Made by a program: the position numbers and the translations under genes. The notes under the pieces are model-generated. The model was not told where the DNA came from, ran no database searches, and saw only the letters and a list, made by a program, of their open reading frames with translations. Positions 6,891 through 14,794 of a DNA stretch of 18,566 bases are shown here, in pieces. This stretch comes from JAKJEP01 sp964580995 (GTDB taxonomy: Bacteria; Planctomycetota; Phycisphaerae; Sedimentisphaerales; SM23-30). The stretch's first letter is position 1. Every line of letters begins with the position of its first letter. Location of the stretch: NCBI GenBank assembly GCA_964580995.1, contig CAZOMV010000109.1, positions 1-18,566 on the forward strand. Reading direction: 5' to 3'.

Positions 6891-9170
6891 TTATTCTTCG
6901 ATAACCAATGACAAATTGCGATACAATATATTTCCCGAAGCATCCTCAAATCGCAACGTTACCAGATGCTCGCCCGCCTGCAAAATTTCAAACTCAAACT
7001 TAATCGTCTCCTCCCGGCTGTCAAAAATCCCGTCCTCCGGCAAAACCTTCTTCCACTCCGTCGCGCTATCCACCCCGTAATCCACTTTCGTCAATACGCT
7101 GAACGCATCGGTAATCGCCCCCAGAATCTTCACGCTCTTCCCGGAAACATGGTAGCTCAGATCGGAAACGACCGGCGGCGTATTATCCACCACCACCGGC
7201 TCGCTGATCCGGCTGCCGGTTAATTGCACACCGGGCGAATTATCCGCCGCATCGCTGGCCTCCACTTTCAACTCATACCGCCCGTCCGCCGCCGTCAAGC
7301 TGTTCCACACATACTGGGGTTTATCCAGTTCCTTCTCCAGCCGGACCCAGCGGCTGCTGCCCAACGGACGAAGATATACGCCGTAAAGCAGCTTATCCTT
7401 ATTCTGATCCACCACCTGCCACTTGATCGTAAAAGTCCGAGGCAGGGGACCGGCTTCTTTCGCGACATCCCGGGCCACCTCCACGCTCTGCACCTGCGGC
7501 GGCAGATTGGGGATCAGATTCGACAGTTTCACATCCCGCACCACCGACGTACTCTGCCCCTGGGTGGTGGCAAAAAGCAGCCGGTACTGTAAAAAACGGC
7601 CAGGCACGGATTGCACGACGACATCACCCGCTACCGCTACCGGTTCAGTCCACTCCTGCCACCCGCCTTTATCCGGATCGGACGTATTACCCGTTCGGGT
7701 ACACACCTGCAGGCTTGTTCCGTCGGGAATATCCGTCTCCATCCGGATCCGACCCCATTGACTGATTTGTTCGGCATCTATGGCCGGGGAAATATATTCG
7801 CCATGATCCGCAAAGGCTTTCTCCATCCGCAAAACCGAGGCAGGATTTGATGTCCCCAGATAGAGAACCCCCTCCTTTATCAGAACCGTGGAAATCTGAG
7901 GTGAAACCTTGGAATCGTATAGTATTGCCGCCTCCCGCGTCGCGATTTTTAACTGCAAAAGCTGCCCATCATTTCCCGTTCCCAGGACCAACTCCCTGCC
8001 CGCCGGATCATAATCCATGTCGAACAGAATCAACGGACGGCTGAACAGATTCACCACATAGCCGTCTTTCGTCAGCCGGTACACATCGTTCGCCGTCGCC
8101 GCCGGACGAATCTGGGGCGGTTTCTGATAAGTTACCGCCGTTTCCCCCCCCTCCGCCGGCTGACCCGGAGCCGGGGCCGGTTCCCCTGCGACAGGTACGG
8201 TCTCAGCAATCCCCTGCTTCGATTCATCCGCAGCCGGCTGATTGGCATCCGCAGGCGCGGCCTGGTCTGCCGGAGTAACAACACCCGTTGTCCCCTGCTG
8301 CTTGCCATTCTTTTTATCCGCCGCCGCTTCCGTCTTGCCCTTCTCCCCGTTGGACAGGATCAGCGGCACACCCGGACGGGCCGCCCCGGCATCCGCCGTC
8401 GATATATAAAGATTCGACTCCTCATCGAACACCAGACTGCTGATCTCCCCATGCTGGGTATCATACGCGATCGTAACTTTCCTGCTCTCCGGCTCAATCC
8501 GATACACCAGACCGTTTTCGTCTCCGCCGGCAAACAAGACTCCCTCGTGCAGTGTCAAAACCAGTATATTCTTTTCCTTGGCCTGGTACAACACTTCCTG
8601 CGCCCCGGCCTTATCCAGCATCATCACCTTCCCCGTCGGGCCGGTCCCCAGGAAAATCCGCCCATCCGCACTGACCACAATACTCCAGATATACTTGATT
8701 TCTTCCTGCTCAAATACCACTTCCCTATTTTTATTACTGTCAAACCGCAGCAGTTGGCCCGCCTTGCCCCCCGTACCCGCCAGCAATTTCCCCTCCCCGT
8801 CCAGCCCCAGACTGAAAATATGTACCTGCTCCCCATTCGTCGGCCCATAAATCAATTCCGCCGCCTGATCTTTGCCAATTCGGTAAATCCCACCCTTCCC
8901 GCTGGTCGCCACATACAGATTCCCCTGCCCATCCGCCGCCAGGTCATTCACCGACCATATTTCCTCGTTCCCCGAATAAAGGGTACTGATCTGATACCCC
9001 AGCGAAATCTCCCCCTCGCTGCTGATGACCACCTGATTGGGTTCCCCTGCCATGAACTGCTTCTCGGTATTGTGCTGGACATAGTTCACCTGCACCGCCC
9101 CCAACCGCGATCCGAAAATTAACCATGTCGTCGCTAACACCAATATTTTCAACCAGTTACGCATCATCAT
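6891..9170 (-). CDS. Secreted beta-propeller protein with Ig/fibronectin-like C-terminus
   Basis: A 759-residue protein with an N-terminal signal peptide (MMMRNW, then a hydrophobic stretch to about residue 25), so it is exported. Residues 70-455 contain about eight repeats of the form 'G-x-LY-x-GT-x-x-G-x-(I/V)-Y-R-(I/L)' (for example NLYVATSGKGGIYRI and ELVLGTGNDGQLLQL), typical of a beta-propeller. A Pro/Ala/Gly-rich stretch (about 271-350) interrupts the fifth repeat. Residues 460-550 look like a jelly-roll or discoidin-type domain, and 555-759 like two Ig/Fn3-type domains (VDNTPPVVSDLSYHVSG). Role unknown; an envelope or matrix-binding protein is likely. Three ATG codons in tandem start the gene, with AGG directly before the first, so initiation may occur at the second or third. 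It heads the minus-strand cluster that includes rpmH. Confidence 0.85.
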   Translation of the reverse strand: MMMRNWLKILVLATTWLIFGSRLGAVQVNYVQHNTEKQFMAGEPNQVVISSEGEISLGYQISTLYSGNEEIWSVNDLAADGQGNLYVATSGKGGIYRIGKDQAAELIYGPTNGEQVHIFSLGLDGEGKLLAGTGGKAGQLLRFDSNKNREVVFEQEEIKYIWSIVVSADGRIFLGTGPTGKVMMLDKAGAQEVLYQAKEKNILVLTLHEGVLFAGGDENGLVYRIEPESRKVTIAYDTQHGEISSLVFDEESNLYISTADAGAARPGVPLILSNGEKGKTEAAADKKNGKQQGTTGVVTPADQAAPADANQPAADESKQGIAETVPVAGEPAPAPGQPAEGGETAVTYQKPPQIRPAATANDVYRLTKDGYVVNLFSRPLILFDMDYDPAGRELVLGTGNDGQLLQLKIATREAAILYDSKVSPQISTVLIKEGVLYLGTSNPASVLRMEKAFADHGEYISPAIDAEQISQWGRIRMETDIPDGTSLQVCTRTGNTSDPDKGGWQEWTEPVAVAGDVVVQSVPGRFLQYRLLFATTQGQSTSVVRDVKLSNLIPNLPPQVQSVEVARDVAKEAGPLPRTFTIKWQVVDQNKDKLLYGVYLRPLGSSRWVRLEKELDKPQYVWNSLTAADGRYELKVEASDAADNSPGVQLTGSRISEPVVVDNTPPVVSDLSYHVSGKSVKILGAITDAFSVLTKVDYGVDSATEWKKVLPEDGIFDSREETIKFEFEILQAGEHLVTLRFEDASGNILYRNLSLVIEE

Positions 9171-9393
9171 CCTGATACATCCTATCTTAACTTCCTATAC
9201 CTAACCAAACTTAAAGCATCGTAGGATAACAACTTTCGCTTCATAAAGAAAGAATTAATTCCCCCCTTTGCCATCAATTTCCTATTCACCCCATAACCGA
9301 ACCTGGCGTAACACTGCCGGTAAAAAAACCGATGGCTGGTTCCGAAAGATTCGGTTCGAAAAAGGGTGCGATCAGGCCGGGTACCGTATGGGA
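9171..9393. other. Non-coding gap between coaB and the beta-propeller gene
   Basis: About 220 bases with no supported gene. It must hold the promoter of the minus-strand cluster starting at 9170, but I found no convincing -35/-10 pair. Next to coaB it holds a possible terminator (listed separately). Confidence 0.5.
9323..9357 (-). terminator. Candidate rho-independent terminator of the pheA-coaB operon
   Basis: Read on the minus strand, AACCGA is followed 18 bases later by TCGGTT and a run of Ts. A small inner hairpin CCGAA-TCT-TTCGG competes with the outer pairing. It begins 37 bases after the coaB stop. The stems are short, so this is a weak candidate. Confidence 0.35.
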
Positions 9394-10026
9394 TTACTCA
9401 TCCGATGGCAAAAGAAGTTTTTCCGCCAGCAGGATAATCGTATCGGCCATTTTTTCCTTTTGCACACCGGGATATTTTTCCCAAACCCCGGTGCGGGTGA
9501 GGAGCTGCATATCGGTTTGATCCGCACCGAAAGAGGAGGGGCTGTTAAGAAGGATCGCATCGAGATTTTTTTGGCGTAATTTGTCTTGTGCCTTTTTCCG
9601 GGCGGACTTGTCCTGCACGGCAAAGCCGATCAGGATTTGTTTCTGCCTGATTTTTCCCAGGTGGGCCAGAATATCCTCGGTGCGTTCCAGCTTCAGCAGG
9701 CAGTCATCCTCGGTCTTTGGGATTTTGTAGTGCTCGCAATGCTGGGGGCGGTAATCGGAAACCGCCGCGGTCATAATCACACAATCGCAGGAGGAAAAAT
9801 ACTTCCGGACCGCCTGAAACATTTCCGCAGCGGAGACCACGGAAACCAGTTCGGCTTTCTGGGGTACCGGGATCGAGACCGGCCCGCTGATCAGCGTGAC
9901 CCGATGGTCGCGTTTCAGGGCCGCCGCAGCGCAGGCGTAGCCCATTTTCCCGGTTGACCCGTTGGTCAGGAAACGAACGGGGTCCAGGTATTCACGCGTG
10001 GGACCGGCTGTAATTAAAAAGTGCAT
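9394..10026 (-). CDS. coaB: Phosphopantothenate-cysteine ligase (CoaB)
   Basis: A 210-residue protein matching the CoaB half of CoaBC/Dfp. It joins cysteine to 4'-phosphopantothenate using a nucleotide triphosphate in coenzyme A synthesis. Diagnostic segments are LITAGPTREYLDPVRFLTN followed by STGKMG near the N-terminus, MTAAVSDYRP in the middle, the KIPK loop, and IGFAVQ. The start is ATG with AGGG 8-9 bases upstream; that AGGG overlaps the coaC stop codon (CCCTAGGG), which supports real independent initiation. The gene lies in the same frame as coaC, separated only by TAG and three sense codons, so the pair looks like a bifunctional gene split by one stop codon. It is the last gene of the run. 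Confidence 0.93.
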   Translation of the reverse strand: MHFLITAGPTREYLDPVRFLTNGSTGKMGYACAAAALKRDHRVTLISGPVSIPVPQKAELVSVVSAAEMFQAVRKYFSSCDCVIMTAAVSDYRPQHCEHYKIPKTEDDCLLKLERTEDILAHLGKIRQKQILIGFAVQDKSARKKAQDKLRQKNLDAILLNSPSSFGADQTDMQLLTRTGVWEKYPGVQKEKMADTIILLAEKLLLPSDE

Positions 10027-10035
10027 AGCAGAACC

Positions 10036-10620
10036 CTAGGGTATATGTCGTTTGGGTTTTTTGCGGGATAGCAGTTCGGCGATCCCGGACAGAATATCCG
10101 CCGGCTCACTCATGCGGCCCACCCCTTCGTCCCCGCAGGCCAGACGCCCGGATTCGGGACCGATGAAGTGATAACCGAATTGCCGCAGGGTTTCCCTATT
10201 CCGACGGGTGGCGGGATTTTCCCACATGCGGTAATTCATGGCCGGAGCCACCAAAATCTCGCTATCCGCACTGCATAACAGATTGCTCAAAAGGTCATCA
10301 CAGATGCCGGCGGCAGCCTTGGCCAGAATATTGGCGGTCGCCGGCGCTACCACCAGCAGATCCGCCCGTTCGGTCAGGCTGATATGGTGAATATCATACC
10401 CATTCCCGGCGGCAAAGGTGTCCGAATAGACCGGTCGGCCGGACAGGGTGCGAAAGGTCAATGGCTGAACAAACTGCTGGGCGTTCCCGGTCATGACAAC
10501 GGTAACGCCGGCCCCCTGCTGCACCAGCAGCGAGCAAAGCTGAGCCGCTTTATAGGCCGCGATTCCGCCGCTGACACCCAATAGTATTTCGTACTCGTTT
10601 AGATGATTCGTCAAGGTCAT
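10036..10620 (-). CDS. coaC: Phosphopantothenoylcysteine decarboxylase (CoaC)
   Basis: A 194-residue flavoprotein that decarboxylates phosphopantothenoylcysteine to phosphopantetheine, the step after CoaB in coenzyme A synthesis. Visible elements are the FMN-binding GVSGGIAAYKA near the N-terminus, the active-site histidine in IHHISL, the ATANILAKAAAGICDDLLSN segment, the PAMN motif followed by YRMW, and the substrate-clamp cysteine in ACGDEG. All key residues known from E. coli Dfp appear present. Start: ATG at 10618-10620 or GTG three bases earlier; AGGG lies just before. The end (KPKRHIP-stop) is where a fused CoaBC would continue directly into CoaB. It lies in the conserved gmk-rpoZ-coaBC order. 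Confidence 0.93.
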   Translation of the reverse strand: MTLTNHLNEYEILLGVSGGIAAYKAAQLCSLLVQQGAGVTVVMTGNAQQFVQPLTFRTLSGRPVYSDTFAAGNGYDIHHISLTERADLLVVAPATANILAKAAAGICDDLLSNLLCSADSEILVAPAMNYRMWENPATRRNRETLRQFGYHFIGPESGRLACGDEGVGRMSEPADILSGIAELLSRKKPKRHIP

Positions 10621-10649
10621 CACCCTGTCCTGAAATGGGATTTTCCGGA

Positions 10650-10913
10650 TTAGTCCTGAATTCCCGTGCGAATCTCGTTGGTCATCTCCATCTGGTCCGG
10701 CCGCAGCAGATCTTCGGTACGCTCGTAATCGATATCGATTTTCCCTTCGGAAATTTCCTGGACCGCGATCTGGACGAGGTTTTTGCCTTCCGCCGAAACC
10801 AGGGGACGCGAACCTTCGACCAGTTCCTTCAGACGCCGCTGGATTAAGGCAGCCAATTTGAACTGCCCACCAACCTGTTTCACAATTTTATCATCCTTCA
10901 ATGCTTCTATCAT
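10650..10913 (-). CDS. rpoZ: DNA-directed RNA polymerase omega subunit
   Basis: An 87-residue protein in the classic position between gmk and coaC. Omega helps fold and assemble the beta' subunit of RNA polymerase. The central segment QFKLAALIQRRLKELVEGSRP matches the conserved omega core (the family has 'L..L...R...L..G..P'), and the length is normal. The identification rests on this motif together with the strong gene order, since omega is poorly conserved. The ATG at 10911-10913 has GGGAGA 7-8 bases upstream. The C-terminal 30 residues are acidic, as usual. No separate promoter is evident in the 45-base gap to gmk. Confidence 0.85.
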   Translation of the reverse strand: MIEALKDDKIVKQVGGQFKLAALIQRRLKELVEGSRPLVSAEGKNLVQIAVQEISEGKIDIDYERTEDLLRPDQMEMTNEIRTGIQD

Positions 10914-10958
10914 ACATCATTCTCCCAAAATTTATTATTAGGCTTTCACTTATACACT

Positions 10959-11552
10959 TTATCCGATGATCTGAATCATTTCCCGGCAGGCGGCCGGCAG
11001 ATCGTCATTCACAACCATATGCTGGTAGCGGCCGTTTTGCCGGGCCTGTTCGATTTCCCATTGCGCCTGCGCCAGACGCTTATCCATCGTCGCCTGATCC
11101 TCCCGGCCGCGCTGCCGGAGACGATTTTTCAATTCCGCATCACTGGGCGGCAGAATGAAAATCCCGATCGCATCGGGAAATTTCTCAAAAACCTGGGCGG
11201 CACCCTGCACATCGATCTCCAGAATGACTTTCTTGCCCTCCCGGAGCATCTTCAGCACGGAGTCCGCCGGGGTACCGTAATAATGATCGAAAACCCGGGC
11301 GTATTCCAGAAAATCACCCGCCATGATCTTTTGCCGGAATTCTTCCGGACTCAGGAAAAAATAATCGCGGCCGTTCACCTCGCCGGCACCGGCCGGACGC
11401 GTCGTCGCTGAGATACTCAGGCAGACACCCGTATTCTCCACCACCCGGCGGCACAAGGTGCTCTTGCCCGAACCGCTGGGGCCGCTGACCACAAACAGCC
11501 GGCCGCTTCGTTCCTGGTGTTGAATCGTTTTGTCCCTGTCACCGCTACTCAA
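10959..11552 (-). CDS. gmk: Guanylate kinase
   Basis: A 197-residue enzyme converting GMP and ATP to GDP and ADP. It has the P-loop SGPSGSGKS (about residues 23-31), the GMP-binding segment TTRPAGAGEVNGRDYFF, EYARVFDHYYGTP, the VILEIDVQGA strand, and the lid-like RLRQRGREDQ. I place the start at TTG (11550-11552), which gives the usual length; the open frame runs further upstream but only inside yicC. The TTG overlaps the yicC stop (TTGAGTAG), so the genes are coupled; AAGGAG stands about 13 bases before. One oddity: the family pattern TTRxxRxGE normally has a second arginine that contacts the GMP phosphate (Arg41 in yeast), and here it is glycine. The rest of the active site looks intact. 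Confidence 0.93.
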   Translation of the reverse strand: MSSGDRDKTIQHQERSGRLFVVSGPSGSGKSTLCRRVVENTGVCLSISATTRPAGAGEVNGRDYFFLSPEEFRQKIMAGDFLEYARVFDHYYGTPADSVLKMLREGKKVILEIDVQGAAQVFEKFPDAIGIFILPPSDAELKNRLRQRGREDQATMDKRLAQAQWEIEQARQNGRYQHMVVNDDLPAACREMIQIIG

Positions 11553-12435
11553 CGTTTTGCACCTGCTCCTTGAGACGGTCGATCGCCACTTTGATATCCA
11601 CCACACAATGACTGATCGGGGCGCTGTTGGACTTGCTGGCGATCGTGTTGGCTTCGCGCAGCATTTCCTGCGTCAGGAAATCCAGCCGCCGGCCCGCCTG
11701 CTGCGAAGACTGGCAGGTCTCCAGAAACTGGGTCAAATGCGAATCCAGCCGCGAAATCTCCTCATTGATATCGCAGCGCTCCGCATAGATCGCCACCTCT
11801 TTGGCCAGCATATTTTCATCGATCTTCAGACTGGCCTCCGAGAGCATCCGATTGACTCGATCCTGAATCCGCTGACGATATTGGTCCACCACCTGATCGG
11901 TCATGCCAGCCAATTCCTGGAGCCGGTCATGGATCACCTGACAGTTTTGCCGCAGATCCTCATGCACGATCTTCCCCTCATCGGCCCGCATAACCTGTAA
12001 CCGGTCCAGTGCCTGCTGGATCAACCCCGAAATAATCGTCAGGAACTTTTCATGCTCCTCACTATCATAGCGGCGCAGCTCGCAGACCCCGGGCAGTTGC
12101 AGCAATGATGCCAGGTCGATCCGCAATGCACCCTTGTTACCCTGCAGGGTGATAATCTGCTCCAAAAAGGAAAGATAATACTTGGCGGTCACGGGATTAA
12201 TATCAAACGCACTGGTGTCGGAGGTATAACGCAAGTGAAGCGTGCAGCTTACCGAACCGCGGCACAAGGTATGCCGGATGAGACGCTCCACCTCCGGTTC
12301 GGCAAACGCCAGCACATCCGGCAGCTTGATCATCGTTTTCAAAAATCGATTGTTCAGCGATTTAATCTCTACCAGCAGACTGAATTCTTCCGTCTCCAGC
12401 TGGGCATCCCCATAGCCTGTCATGCTATAAATCAT
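11545..12435 (-). CDS. yicC: YicC family endoribonuclease
   Basis: A 296-residue protein with both family parts: the YicC-like N-terminus beginning MIYSMTGYGDAQ and EIKSLNNRFL, and the C-terminal DUF1732 part with DINEEISRLDSHLTQF, GRRLDFLTQEMLREANTI and a final EQVQNVE. E. coli YicC is described as an endoribonuclease involved in small-RNA turnover. The position directly before gmk is conserved in many bacteria. The ATG has AGAGGA about 8 bases upstream and lies 3 bases after the secG stop; its own stop overlaps the gmk start by 8 bases. Length is normal, and nothing is missing that I can see. Confidence 0.93.
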   Translation of the reverse strand: MIYSMTGYGDAQLETEEFSLLVEIKSLNNRFLKTMIKLPDVLAFAEPEVERLIRHTLCRGSVSCTLHLRYTSDTSAFDINPVTAKYYLSFLEQIITLQGNKGALRIDLASLLQLPGVCELRRYDSEEHEKFLTIISGLIQQALDRLQVMRADEGKIVHEDLRQNCQVIHDRLQELAGMTDQVVDQYRQRIQDRVNRMLSEASLKIDENMLAKEVAIYAERCDINEEISRLDSHLTQFLETCQSSQQAGRRLDFLTQEMLREANTIASKSNSAPISHCVVDIKVAIDRLKEQVQNVE

Positions 12436-12438
12436 GGA

Positions 12439-12918
12439 TTATTCCTCTTTCGCAGGTACTTCCGCACCGCTAGCTGGGGGAACATCGGCACCAGGAACCT
12501 GCTGTGTGCCGGCGGCGTTGTCCGTACCAGATGCATCCCCGGGAACCGGCTGCTCCGTTACAGGTGCCTCCGCCGGTACCGGCGCCGGTGCCTCTGCAAC
12601 CGGTGCAGGTTGTTTGGGCAGCAGAGCAGGCGCCTGAAGAGATTCGTCAATTTCGCTCCGCGGCACATACTGGGTAGTCAGAAACATGCAAAGCAAGAGA
12701 AATACACCCACAATCACAATCGTGGCCCACGTGAACACATCGCCGGTCTTGCCGCCGAAGGCACTTTGACCGCCGGCACCGCCGAACGCCGCCGACAATC
12801 CGCCCCCCCGGCCCTTTTGCAATAGCACCAGAACGATCAGCAAAATACTCACAATAATCAAGACCACCGCCAGAATTTGTGCATACCACGGTATTGCGCC
12901 AAGTAACGTCAGATTCAT
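12439..12918 (-). CDS. secG: Protein translocase subunit SecG with extended C-terminus
   Basis: A 159-residue membrane protein. SecG is the small accessory subunit of the SecYEG export channel in the inner membrane. Two membrane helices are visible (about 12-33 and 62-80), joined by the conserved cytoplasmic loop LLQKGRGGGLSAAFGG followed by GGQSAFGGKTGDVFTW. Typical SecG is 70-110 residues; here a 76-residue tail rich in Pro, Ala, Glu and Val (about 84-159, repeats of APxP and PVxE type) follows the second helix. The tail should lie on the periplasmic side if the topology is normal (both termini outside). The ATG has AGGA 8-9 bases upstream. It is embedded between tpiA and yicC; the tpiA-secG order is common in bacteria. 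Confidence 0.93.
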   Translation of the reverse strand: MNLTLLGAIPWYAQILAVVLIIVSILLIVLVLLQKGRGGGLSAAFGGAGGQSAFGGKTGDVFTWATIVIVGVFLLLCMFLTTQYVPRSEIDESLQAPALLPKQPAPVAEAPAPVPAEAPVTEQPVPGDASGTDNAAGTQQVPGADVPPASGAEVPAKEE

Positions 12919-12950
12919 ATTTGTTTTCCTATCCTGTTTAAAACCTGTTT

Positions 12951-13748
12951 TTAACCTTTACAGCCACAACTGCCACAACCACAGTGGCCGATGCCATTTT
13001 CAATAATACCCACAAAATCATTCACTTTCAGACTCGCTCCGCCGACCAAAGCTCCATCCACATCCGGCTGACACAGCAATTCCCCGGCGTTGTCCGGCTT
13101 GACACTGCCGCCGTATTGGATCCGGATCGTTTCCGCCAGAGATCGGCCATACAATTCCGCAATCATCTTCCGGGTAAACGCATGCGCCTCCTGCGCCTGC
13201 TGCGGCGTCGCCGTTTTCCCCGTTCCGATGGCCCAGACCGGCTCATACGCAACGGTGATTCGTGCCACTTGCTCGGTGGTAATGCCCGAAAGCCCCTGGC
13301 GGATTTGCCGCTCCAGCACCGCTTCCGTTTGCGAACTCTCCCGCTCCTGCAGCAATTCCCCGATACAGAATATCGGGTCCAGCGAACCGGCCAGCGCCGC
13401 TTTAAGCTTTTTATTGATGACCGCATCCGTTTCGCCCAGAATATGCCGGCGCTCCGAATGACCCAGGATCACATACCGGCAGCCGATATCCTTCAGCATG
13501 GCCGCACTGATCTCACCGGTAAACGCCCCGTTCGACTCGAAATACATATTTTGAGCTCCCACCTGAATGGCGGACCCCGCCAGCAACTCCACCACAACCG
13601 GCACATAAACAAAAGAAGGGCAAACCGCAATATCCGCCGAGCCCGGCTTCATGGCCCGCAGCCGCTCTTTCAGTCCGGCAGTAAGAGCCTTCACTCCCGC
13701 CAGGTCCAGATTCATCTTCCAGTTGCCCGCGATAAACTTTTTTCTCAT
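12951..13748 (-). CDS. tpiA: Triosephosphate isomerase
   Basis: A 265-residue enzyme interconverting dihydroxyacetone phosphate and glyceraldehyde 3-phosphate in glycolysis. The catalytic residues are visible: K11 in GNWKMN, H97 in ILGHSERR, and E169 in AYEPVWAIGTG; the phosphate-binding YGGSVKPDN and GALVGGASL follow. The catalytic core ends at about residue 252, and then comes an unusual cysteine-rich tail GHCGCGSCGCKG. The ATG overlaps the aroF stop (ATGA), and AAGGAG lies 8 bases upstream, so translation is strongly coupled. The next gene is secG, 32 bases downstream. Confidence 0.97.
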   Translation of the reverse strand: MRKKFIAGNWKMNLDLAGVKALTAGLKERLRAMKPGSADIAVCPSFVYVPVVVELLAGSAIQVGAQNMYFESNGAFTGEISAAMLKDIGCRYVILGHSERRHILGETDAVINKKLKAALAGSLDPIFCIGELLQERESSQTEAVLERQIRQGLSGITTEQVARITVAYEPVWAIGTGKTATPQQAQEAHAFTRKMIAELYGRSLAETIRIQYGGSVKPDNAGELLCQPDVDGALVGGASLKVNDFVGIIENGIGHCGCGSCGCKG

Positions 13749-14773
13749 CTATTTGGCTCCTTTTCGCTGTTGCCGATGATTTCTACCATTTGCTTTACTT
13801 GTTTCATCAGTTGACTAAACATCTCCCCCGTCAAGGCCTGCGGACCGTCACATTTCGCCTTATCGGGACAATCATGAATCTCCACGATCATCCCATCCGC
13901 TCCCGCCGCCATCCCCGCCAGTGCCAGTTTCGACACCAGATCCCGCCGACCCGCCGCATGAGAGGGATCCACAATCACCGGCAGATGCGAATCGCTTTTC
14001 GCCAGCACAATCGCACTGACATCCAGTGTAAAACGCACTTCCGTTTCAAATCCCCGGCTGCCCCGTTCGCACAAAACCACCTGATTATTGCCTTCGCTGA
14101 GGATATACTCCGCGCTCATCAGCCAGTCCTGGACCGTGCTGCTGGATCCCCGTTTCAACAGCACCGGTTTCTTCGTCTTGCCGATCTCCGCCAGCAGTAC
14201 AAAATTCTGCATATTCCGCGCCCCCACCTGCAGCATGTCCGCATACCGGCACACCAGCTCCACATTCCGCGGATCCGTCACTTCCGTAACCACCGGCAGG
14301 CCGAACTGGTCGCTGCATTGCCGCAATATCTTCAGCCCTTCCTCCCCCAAACCCTGAAAACTGTACGGACTGGTCCGCGGCTTGAACGCCCCGCCTCGCA
14401 GCATGTTGGCCCCGCTCTCCTTGGCGATCTTCGCCAGCCGGATACAACTCTCTTCGCTTTCCACCGCACAGGGACCGGCCATAAAACCATAATGCCCTCT
14501 GCCAATACGAACCGAACCCACCTGCACAACGGAGCCTTCCGGATGAAAATCCCGGCTGGCCAGTTTGTAAGGCTTCATAATCGGCAGAACGTTTTCCACC
14601 CCTTCGATGCTCAGCAATTGATCCGGAAAAATCGGCTTCTCTTCCCCAATCGCCCCGATAATCGTCCGGAATTCTCCCTTCGAGATATGCGCACGAAGTC
14701 CCAATTGCTCGATTCGAGCCACGACCTGCTCTGTCACTTTCTCGGAAGCGCCGGCACGCAATACAATCAGCAT
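13745..14773 (-). CDS. aroF: 3-deoxy-7-phosphoheptulonate synthase (DAHP synthase, type I beta)
   Basis: A 342-residue enzyme condensing phosphoenolpyruvate and erythrose 4-phosphate, the first step of the shikimate pathway. An N-terminal ferredoxin-like domain (about 1-70) precedes the TIM-barrel core, as in Thermotoga maritima, where this domain mediates feedback inhibition by tyrosine or phenylalanine. The core shows AGPCAVES, KPRTSPYSFQGLG, LLKRG and VDPSHAAGRR. Candidate metal ligands are C102, H272, E298 and D309, as known for the Thermotoga enzyme. The ATG has AAGGA about 8 bases upstream. The gene lies 21 bases after pheA and overlaps tpiA by four bases, so aromatic synthesis is co-expressed with a glycolytic enzyme. 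Confidence 0.96.
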   Translation of the reverse strand: MLIVLRAGASEKVTEQVVARIEQLGLRAHISKGEFRTIIGAIGEEKPIFPDQLLSIEGVENVLPIMKPYKLASRDFHPEGSVVQVGSVRIGRGHYGFMAGPCAVESEESCIRLAKIAKESGANMLRGGAFKPRTSPYSFQGLGEEGLKILRQCSDQFGLPVVTEVTDPRNVELVCRYADMLQVGARNMQNFVLLAEIGKTKKPVLLKRGSSSTVQDWLMSAEYILSEGNNQVVLCERGSRGFETEVRFTLDVSAIVLAKSDSHLPVIVDPSHAAGRRDLVSKLALAGMAAGADGMIVEIHDCPDKAKCDGPQALTGEMFSQLMKQVKQMVEIIGNSEKEPNR

Positions 14774-14794
14774 CTACAATCCTTCTTCCGCTCT

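Noticed and set aside
10036..10038. TAG as a pyrrolysine codon between CoaC and CoaB
   Set aside because: A ribosome-binding site and ATG follow at once, the two proteins are complete separately, and nothing in the window suggests pyrrolysine machinery.
11553..11606. Upstream extension of guanylate kinase to 11606
   Set aside because: The added residues lie wholly within the yicC coding region, match nothing in the family, and would make the protein unusually long at its N-terminus; the TTG at 11550-11552 fits better.
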